Below, in pieces: positions 4,676 to 6,345 of a stretch of 6,345 nt of DNA. Each line of letters starts with the position of its first letter. Position 1 is the stretch's first letter. Both the position numbers and the translations under genes were made by a program. Origin of the DNA: an uncultured Eubacterium sp. (GTDB lineage: Bacteria > Bacillota > Clostridia > Lachnospirales > Lachnospiraceae); the NCBI GenBank assembly GCA_905236295.1, contig CAJOQF010000186.1, positions 1 through 6,345 of the forward strand, written 5' to 3'. The notes beneath the pieces were generated by a model. The model saw nothing but the letters and a program-made list of their open reading frames with translations, was not told the origin of the DNA and did no database searches.

Positions 4676-6345
4676 CCCGAAACCACCACATCAATATAAT
4701 TGTCCGTCTTGGTCTCTTTTCCGGTTGCCTTCTCGATGTCAACTGCACATACCTTGTACTCAGGCGCTCTACAGATATTATCGAGGGCTGCATTTGTCAG
4801 CCAGTTACAGTTTCCGTCGAGGAAATGGAACGGCATCCAGCATTCGCCCGGAGAAGTCTTACCTGAAACTCTGGCTGTGGATGTTATCGCACCTCGTCTT
4901 GACGAAATCCTTACCTTGTCGCCGTCCTTGATACCCTTCTTCTCGGCGTCTTTGGTATTGATCTCTATAAACGAACTGTTCGATATCTCCAATATGCCTT
5001 TCTCGCGCATGGTCATCGCGCCGGCGTTGTAATGATAGAGGATACGTCCCGTGATCATAATGATCGGATACTCATCATCCGGAAGCTCATCGGATTCGCG
5101 ATATGCAGCAGTGCTGTATGTACCGAGGCCTCTCGAGAATTTTCCGACATGCATGATCGGCGTACCCGGATGATCCTTTGAAGGACATGGCCACTGTATT
5201 CCGCGACCGGCTATCTCATCGGAATCAAGTCTTTCATGGGATATACCGGTAAATGACGGTGTAACAGATGCTATCTCATCCATGATCTCTGCGGATGTGA
5301 GATGCGGCTGCTCATATCCCATACGGTTCATTATCTCAATAAAGATATCCGTATCAAGCTTGGTACCTTCCGGACCCTCCATAGCCTTTCTGATTCTCTG
5401 AACACGGCGCTCTGTGTTTGAAAACGTTCCTTCTTTTTCGAGATAACCTCTTCCCGGCAGAACAACGTCAGCGTATTTTGCTGTCTCTGTCAAGAACAGA
5501 TCATCCACAACGAGGAAGTCTAACGACTTAAGCGCTTTCATAACATGATTTGTGTCAGGGTCTGAGATGATCGGATCCTCTCCGAAAATAAAGAGTCCCT
5601 TTATATTGCCCTTGACACTCTCAACGAAGGTCTCTGTCGCTGTAAGTCCCTTGGTCGTCGGCAATTCAACGCCCCATGCTTCTTCAAACTTTTTAACCAT
5701 ATCCGGGTTTGAGACCTTCTGATATCCGCTGTAATCGGTCGGAACAGCACCCATATCGCAGGCACCCTGTACGTTGTTCTGTCCACGAACCGGATTGACT
5801 CCAACTCCCGGACGTCCGAAATTACCGGTTACCATCGCGAGGTTTGAAAGCGACATAACGCCCTCAGTACCCGTGGTGTGCTCCGTTACGCCGAGGCAGT
5901 AGATGATACTTGCATTCTTGGCGCCGGCATACATGTGTGCCGCCTCAATAAGCATATCCTTATCGATATGGCAGATCTCTGCGACCTTCTCAGGTGTATA
6001 ATCCTTGACGAGAGCTTTGAGCTCCTCGAACTTGTCGAGCTCTGTACGCTCTTTGATGAACTCTTTGTCCTCCAGGCCTTCGTTTAGGATTATATTTATC
6101 ATTCCGTAAGAGAATGCTACGTTTGTACCCGGTTTGAGCTTTAAGTGTATATCTGCGCTCTGGGTCAGATCGATGTTTCGCGGATCCACGACAATAAGTC
6201 TGGTTCCCTTTTGCTGCACAGCCTGTCTGATCTGCATTCCCATTACCGGATGTGCTTCCTCCGGATTGCCTCCGACAAGAAGGATCACATCTGAGAGATT
6301 TGTGCAGTCATATATGGTGTTTGTCATGGCTCCCGAACCAAGGGT
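4666..6345 (-). CDS. fdhF: Formate dehydrogenase catalytic (alpha) subunit, FdhF type, 5' end outside window
   Basis: The last 559 residues of a molybdopterin oxidoreductase that interconverts formate and CO2. Visible from its first codons is TLGSGAMTN, aligned with VGNGAMSN of E. coli FdhF. VNPVRGQNNVQGACDMG (coding near 5760-5795) holds the active-site arginine equivalent to E. coli R333. FSNTERRVQRIRKA and GIQWPCPSKDHPGT are typical of clostridial FdhA. The C-terminal dinucleotide-binding domain begins near visible residue 423 (YPIIMITGRILYHYNAGAMT) and runs almost to the end. The Fe4S4 region and the Sec or Cys ligand lie upstream of the visible part, so metal (Mo or W), selenocysteine use and any N-terminal ferredoxin domains cannot be judged. 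No internal stop or frameshift is seen. The 3' end overlaps fdhD by 10 bp, and no small ferredoxin (HycB-like) gene follows. Confidence 0.96.
   Translation of the reverse strand, partial: TLGSGAMTNTIYDCTNLSDVILLVGGNPEEAHPVMGMQIRQAVQQKGTRLIVVDPRNIDLTQSADIHLKLKPGTNVAFSYGMINIILNEGLEDKEFIKERTELDKFEELKALVKDYTPEKVAEICHIDKDMLIEAAHMYAGAKNASIIYCLGVTEHTTGTEGVMSLSNLAMVTGNFGRPGVGVNPVRGQNNVQGACDMGAVPTDYSGYQKVSNPDMVKKFEEAWGVELPTTKGLTATETFVESVKGNIKGLFIFGEDPIISDPDTNHVMKALKSLDFLVVDDLFLTETAKYADVVLPGRGYLEKEGTFSNTERRVQRIRKAMEGPEGTKLDTDIFIEIMNRMGYEQPHLTSAEIMDEIASVTPSFTGISHERLDSDEIAGRGIQWPCPSKDHPGTPIMHVGKFSRGLGTYSTAAYRESDELPDDEYPIIMITGRILYHYNAGAMTMREKGILEISNSSFIEINTKDAEKKGIKDGDKVRISSRRGAITSTARVSGKTSPGECWMPFHFLDGNCNWLTNAALDNICRAPEYKVCAVDIEKATGKETKTDNYIDVVVSGCQ

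Overview
The window looks like a piece of a Bacillota chromosome, class Clostridia, most likely a gut or rumen anaerobe of the Lachnospiraceae type. This rests on the character of the proteins (an anaerobic formate dehydrogenase, clostridial-style Fe-S/flavin oxidoreductase, strong AGGAGG-type ribosome binding sites) and on moderate base composition; species cannot be named. Every convincing gene lies on the minus strand, so the biological reading order runs from position 6345 down to 1.

First block (6345 to about 2941): a formate module. The catalytic subunit of a molybdenum/tungsten formate dehydrogenase (fdhF type, 5' end outside the window) overlaps fdhD, the sulfur-transfer chaperone that activates it, by 10 bp. 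fdhD in turn overlaps a formate/nitrite-family channel (focA-like) by an ATGA junction. An intrinsic terminator, a long stem with a U-rich tail, lies 44 nt after the focA stop and closes this operon. The three products form a logical set: the enzyme, the factor that sulfurates its cofactor, and a membrane route for formate.

Second block (about 2940 to 1): a structured leader of roughly 190 nt, then a small unknown two-helix membrane protein (85 aa), a multi-pass membrane diguanylate cyclase with an AGDEF active-site motif (374 aa), and the first 433 residues of an iron-sulfur flavoprotein that runs off the window. Gaps of 27 and 44 bp without terminators suggest one transcript. The flavoprotein starts with the 4Fe-4S cap normally found at the C-terminus of NuoF, then has the N-terminal Fe-S domain and FAD/NAD(P) Rossmann domains of the glutamate-synthase small subunit/NfnB family. 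It is a plausible NAD(P)H electron-transfer partner for the formate dehydrogenase, but that link is inference from proximity.

The most noteworthy non-coding feature is a 57-nt dyad (2759-2815) immediately before the 85-aa gene: its 3' arm is the Shine-Dalgarno sequence and its 5' arm is the exact complement, so the folded leader would hide the ribosome binding site. Two further hairpins (2825-2890) precede it. This looks like a translational control element, or alternatively a DNA operator, placed at the head of a c-di-GMP/redox operon.
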